This document shows positions 7,283-10,193 of a DNA stretch of 10,193 nucleotides, piece after piece. Every line of letters starts with the position of its first letter. Within the stretch, counting starts at the first letter, position 1. A program made the position numbers and the translations under genes. Under the pieces are notes generated by a model. It was not told where the DNA came from, ran no database searches, and saw only the letters and a program-made list of their open reading frames with translations. The stretch is from Rubritepida sp. (GTDB lineage: Bacteria > Pseudomonadota > Alphaproteobacteria > Acetobacterales > Acetobacteraceae): positions 1-10,193 of the forward strand of contig JAQGHZ010000672.1 of NCBI GenBank assembly GCA_028291485.1, in the 5' to 3' direction.

Positions 7283-7900
7283 TCAGGCGGTTTCGCTCGC
7301 GATGGCGCGTTGCACGGCGGGGCGGGCCTTCATGGCCTCGTAATGCCTGGCGATCTTCGGCGGCAGCGCGATGCCCAGGGGACCCACGCACCACCGTGCC
7401 AGGAAGAACAGCGCGGCGTCGGCCACCGAATAGCCGGAGGCCAGCAGCCAGGGATCGCCGGCGATCTTGCCTTCGATCAGCGCGAGGTAGTTCTCGGACA
7501 TGGCCTTGCCCTGCGCGACGACGCGCGCATGGTCGGCCTCGTCCTTCGCAAAATTCCCGGGGCGGAACTGCCGGGTGAAGCCCTGCGGATGGACGGTGCC
7601 GCAGAGGTAGTCCAGCCATTCCAGGGTGCGGGCCTCGCCCTCGAAATCGGCGGGGATCAGCTTCGTCTCGGGGTGGGACTTGGCGAGCCACCAGGCGATG
7701 ACCGGGAACTCCGTCAGCGCCGTGCCGTCGTCGCGCAGCAGCGTGGGCACCTTGGCCTTGGGATTGATCGCCAGATATTCCGGCTTGCGCACGGACCCGT
7801 CGCGCGTGGAGACCACCTGCGTCTCGAAAGGGGCGCCCAGCTCCTCCAGGATCACGTGGATGCCGATCGAGCAGGCACCGGGTCCGTAGAAGAGCTTCAT
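7283..7900 (-). CDS. Glutathione S-transferase family protein, first paralogue
   Basis: A 205-residue GST with ATG 7900 chosen because AGAGGA (7907-7912) lies 6 bases upstream and because the start MKLFYGPGACSIGIHVILEE matches the family exactly. Cys10, the cis-Pro motif NPKAKVPTLLRDDGTALTE and the Glu-containing gamma-glutamyl loop are all present. The C-terminal helical domain carries FRPGNFAKDEADHARVV and YSVADAALFFLARW, the latter resembling the N-capping box that nucleates folding of GST helix 6. The gene starts 16 nt after the prs stop, and the ribosome site lies inside that gap, so it should be transcribed with prs. It is the closest relative of the neighbouring GST at 6632-7258. The physiological role is unknown: detoxification of an electrophile, or a pathway-specific isomerase or thiol transfer, are all possible. 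Confidence 0.93.
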   Translation of the reverse strand: MKLFYGPGACSIGIHVILEELGAPFETQVVSTRDGSVRKPEYLAINPKAKVPTLLRDDGTALTEFPVIAWWLAKSHPETKLIPADFEGEARTLEWLDYLCGTVHPQGFTRQFRPGNFAKDEADHARVVAQGKAMSENYLALIEGKIAGDPWLLASGYSVADAALFFLARWCVGPLGIALPPKIARHYEAMKARPAVQRAIASETA

Positions 7901-7916
7901 GCGTGTTCCTCTTGGT

Positions 7917-8849
<933 letters not shown>

Positions 8850-8883
8850 CGGCCCGGATATCCCTAGTTCGGCTGGCGGGTGG

Positions 8884-8912
8884 TCGATAGCCCCCCAGCG
8901 CCGAAGTGTAAA
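8884..8912 (-). promoter_or_regulatory. Candidate sigma-70-type promoter of prs
   Basis: On the minus strand, TTTACA (8907-8912, five of six bases matching TTGACA) and TATCGA (8884-8889, three of six matching TATAAT) are separated by exactly 17 bases. They lie in the 77-nt gap between the lipoprotein stop and the prs start. Transcription would begin near 8877, giving a leader of about 28 nt that contains AGGGA roughly 12 bases before the ATG. The surroundings are GC-rich, so the AT-containing boxes stand out, but the -10 match is weak. Confidence 0.35.
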
Positions 8913-8926
8913 CTTGCCGGCCCTGC

Positions 8927-9796
8927 TCAACCCGGGGTGCTGGCATTCCGAATGATGGTCTGCACGCCGCCGGCCGCCTGTTCCGCGGCCACATAGGCGA
9001 CATCGCCCCAGAATCGGGAGAGCGACCCCGCCGGGACCTCGTTGAGCTGCACCACGCGGCCGAGCTCGTGCCCATCGCGCCGCGAGACGATCCACTGGAT
9101 CTCCACCCGCTGCGTCGCCGGGTTTACCGGCAGGACGCTGACCTCGGCCGTCACCGCGAAGGCCGCGCCCTCGGCCGTGTCTTGCATCACGTAGCCCTGG
9201 TTGCTCAGGAAGGTCCGCAGCCGGGAGTTGAGCGCCGTGTTGCCGTCGCCCGGGGCGCCGGTGATGGGAATGACGCGCAGGCGCGTCGGGCCGGCCATGA
9301 TCGCTGCGGGGCTCGCGGAGGCGCGTGCGGCCTGCACCGAGAGCAGTAACTGGGTGACGCGGGGAATCGCCTGGGCGGCCACGGTGCTGATCAGCTCGGG
9401 CGTCGCCTCGGTCCAGTTGCGGGCCGGCACCGGGGTCGTCTCGACCGCGCCCTGCTCCCGTCCGTCGGCATTGCGGATCATGAAGCGCGGCTGAACGCTC
9501 GTACCGCTGACCGCCGCGGTGATGTCGAGCTTCCAGTCGAGGGGCAGCGGGGCTTCGGTGGCGATGGCGGGGACGTCGGCGGCCTGCAGCCCCTCGGCCA
9601 CCGCATCCGCCAGCAGGCGGGCGTTCGCGTCGTCCAGCAGCGCCTCGGGCGGCGGCCGGATGGCGAGGCGCACGGCCAGCGGGATGGCGAGCAGCCGCGA
9701 GGCCGCGCCCGGGTTGCCCCAATGCGGCGTGATGCTGTTCGAGCAGGCGCCGAGGATCAGCAGCAGCGCGAGGAGGAAGGGTCTACGCCAGGACAC
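8927..9796 (-). CDS. Predicted lipoprotein of unknown function
   Basis: A 289-residue secreted protein with a type II signal peptide: MSWRRPFLLALLLILGAC, positive n-region, hydrophobic core and lipobox LGAC with the lipidated Cys at residue 18. The start is GTG 9796, which gives a signal peptide of correct length; upstream codons in this frame offer no better start. After Cys18 comes SNSITPHWGNPGAASR, then a mixed alpha/beta body without a family signature I can name. Two segments have a repeated-domain flavour: LADAVAEGLQAADVPA with DWKLDITAAV, and RLRTFLSNQGYVMQDT with AAFAVTAEVSV. Both look like the pattern 'helix, then beta strand assaying a variant value' seen in small outer-membrane-associated lipoproteins, perhaps an internal duplication. 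It lies between pgeF and prs, overlapping the tiny ORF at 9783-9851 by 14 nt. Probably in the outer membrane or periplasmic face of the inner membrane; residue +2 is Ser, which by the E. coli rule favours the outer membrane. Confidence 0.85.
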   Translation of the reverse strand: MSWRRPFLLALLLILGACSNSITPHWGNPGAASRLLAIPLAVRLAIRPPPEALLDDANARLLADAVAEGLQAADVPAIATEAPLPLDWKLDITAAVSGTSVQPRFMIRNADGREQGAVETTPVPARNWTEATPELISTVAAQAIPRVTQLLLSVQAARASASPAAIMAGPTRLRVIPITGAPGDGNTALNSRLRTFLSNQGYVMQDTAEGAAFAVTAEVSVLPVNPATQRVEIQWIVSRRDGHELGRVVQLNEVPAGSLSRFWGDVAYVAAEQAAGGVQTIIRNASTPG

Positions 9797-9851
9797 AGGA
9801 CACCATCGCCCCCAGGATCAGCAGCATCAGGAAAATGAAGACGTAGTGCAT
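9783..9851 (-). CDS. Possible 22-residue single-pass membrane peptide
   Basis: Between the pgeF stop and the lipoprotein start an ATG (9851) opens a 22-codon frame closing at TAG (9783-9785). It begins MHYVFIFLMLLILGA and ends MVSCVLA, almost entirely hydrophobic and long enough for one membrane span. It begins 7 nt after the pgeF stop and ends 14 nt inside the lipoprotein gene, so it fills the gap precisely, as a coupled small gene would. Against it: no recognisable Shine-Dalgarno sequence (GACCCTGCC precedes the ATG) and the short length, which chance can produce. Its hydrophobic core resembles the neighbouring lipoprotein signal peptide (FLMLLILGA versus LALLLILGA) although the frames differ. 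Without comparative data this is tentative. Confidence 0.4.
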   Translation of the reverse strand: MHYVFIFLMLLILGAMVSCVLA

Positions 9852-9858
9852 GGCAGGG

Positions 9859-10193
9859 TCATAGCATGATCGCTGAGATCTGGTGACCCAGGGGGCCGCC
9901 ACCAGCCAGGGTGCGCCGGCGATGGCTGAAGAAGCGGGCCTCGTCCGAAAGGGTGTCGAGGCCCAGGGCCGTTGCCGCCACCCCCGCCGCCCGCAGTCGC
10001 GCCACGCAATAGCCGGCGAGGTCGAACTGGAAGTGTTCCGCGTCGCGGCCGGGGTCGAAGAAGCGCGGGTCGGCCACGGCGTCGCGCAGGTCGGCGCGGA
10101 CCTCGTAGCTGGCCTGGGTGATGCAGGGGCCGATGACGGCGGAGATGCGACCCCGGGCGGCGCCGAGCGCGATCATGGCCTCGGCGGTCGCCT
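9859..10193 (-). CDS. pgeF: PgeF/YfiH family (DUF152, 'laccase domain') protein, C-terminal part
   Basis: The frame runs in from the right edge (ATAEAMIALGAARG...) and stops at TGA 9859-9861; about 110 of roughly 250 residues are seen. Family landmarks are AVIGPCITQASYEVRADL, with the metal-ligand Cys in GPCI and the YEV signature; FQFDLAGYCVARLRAAGV; and the ending DEARFFSHRRR followed by GHQISAIML (usually GRQISAI-L). Members are purine nucleoside phosphorylase/adenosine deaminase-type enzymes related to human LACC1; in E. coli PgeF acts as a peptidoglycan editing factor that prevents L-Ser incorporation into the stem peptide. The older name 'polyphenol oxidase' is misleading. An ATG at 10176 is internal and not the true start. 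It is the most upstream visible gene of the leftward series, 7 nt before the tiny ORF. Confidence 0.92.
   Translation of the reverse strand, partial: ATAEAMIALGAARGRISAVIGPCITQASYEVRADLRDAVADPRFFDPGRDAEHFQFDLAGYCVARLRAAGVAATALGLDTLSDEARFFSHRRRTLAGGGPLGHQISAIML

Noticed and set aside
6021..7691. A long 556-codon minus-strand protein ending in a GST domain
   Set aside because: Only the last 204 codons are protein-like; the upstream part is the antiphase frame of two other GST genes, and the TTG at 6635 gives the proper GST start.

Overview
The window reads as a high-G+C alphaproteobacterial chromosome, most probably Acetobacteraceae (Roseomonas-like). The grounds are the strong GC bias at third codon positions and the proteins' general character. 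The order pgeF, small lipoprotein, prs also fits my recollection of that group. Taxonomy is inference; there is no rRNA or other marker gene here. I saw no tRNA, rRNA, CRISPR array, insertion sequence or phage gene.

The left third is transcribed rightward. It opens with the C-terminal part of a class III PLP-dependent aminotransferase (1-734). This is joined by a one-base overlap to a secreted family 5 (peptide/nickel/opine type) ABC solute-binding protein (734-2311). After a 161-nt spacer comes a cytosine-deaminase-like amidohydrolase (2473-3687). Together they look like part of a scavenging module: capture of a nitrogenous solute, deamination or ring hydrolysis, and transamination. The substrate cannot be read from the sequence.

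The junction (3688-3932) holds a broken C-terminal gene remnant split over two frames. It marks the point where the rightward and leftward gene sets converge.

The right two thirds are transcribed leftward and are tightly packed. In transcription order they are: pgeF (partial, from the right edge), a possible 22-residue membrane peptide, a predicted lipoprotein, prs (PRPP synthase), three GST-fold paralogues, a histidine phosphatase and a second, ATZ/TRZ-type amidohydrolase. From prs onward the gaps are 16 nt, 24 nt, a 4-nt overlap, a 4-nt overlap and 4 nt, so one mRNA is likely. A plausible sigma-70-type promoter lies in the 77-nt gap before prs. Housekeeping genes (pgeF, prs) are therefore followed by an accessory tail of detoxification-type and hydrolytic enzymes.

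The most noteworthy points are the prs/triple-GST/phosphatase/amidohydrolase operon with divergence at the GST active-site cysteine, the tiny membrane ORF, the frameshifted remnant, and two different amidohydrolases facing each other. I found no clearly new defence or mobile system.
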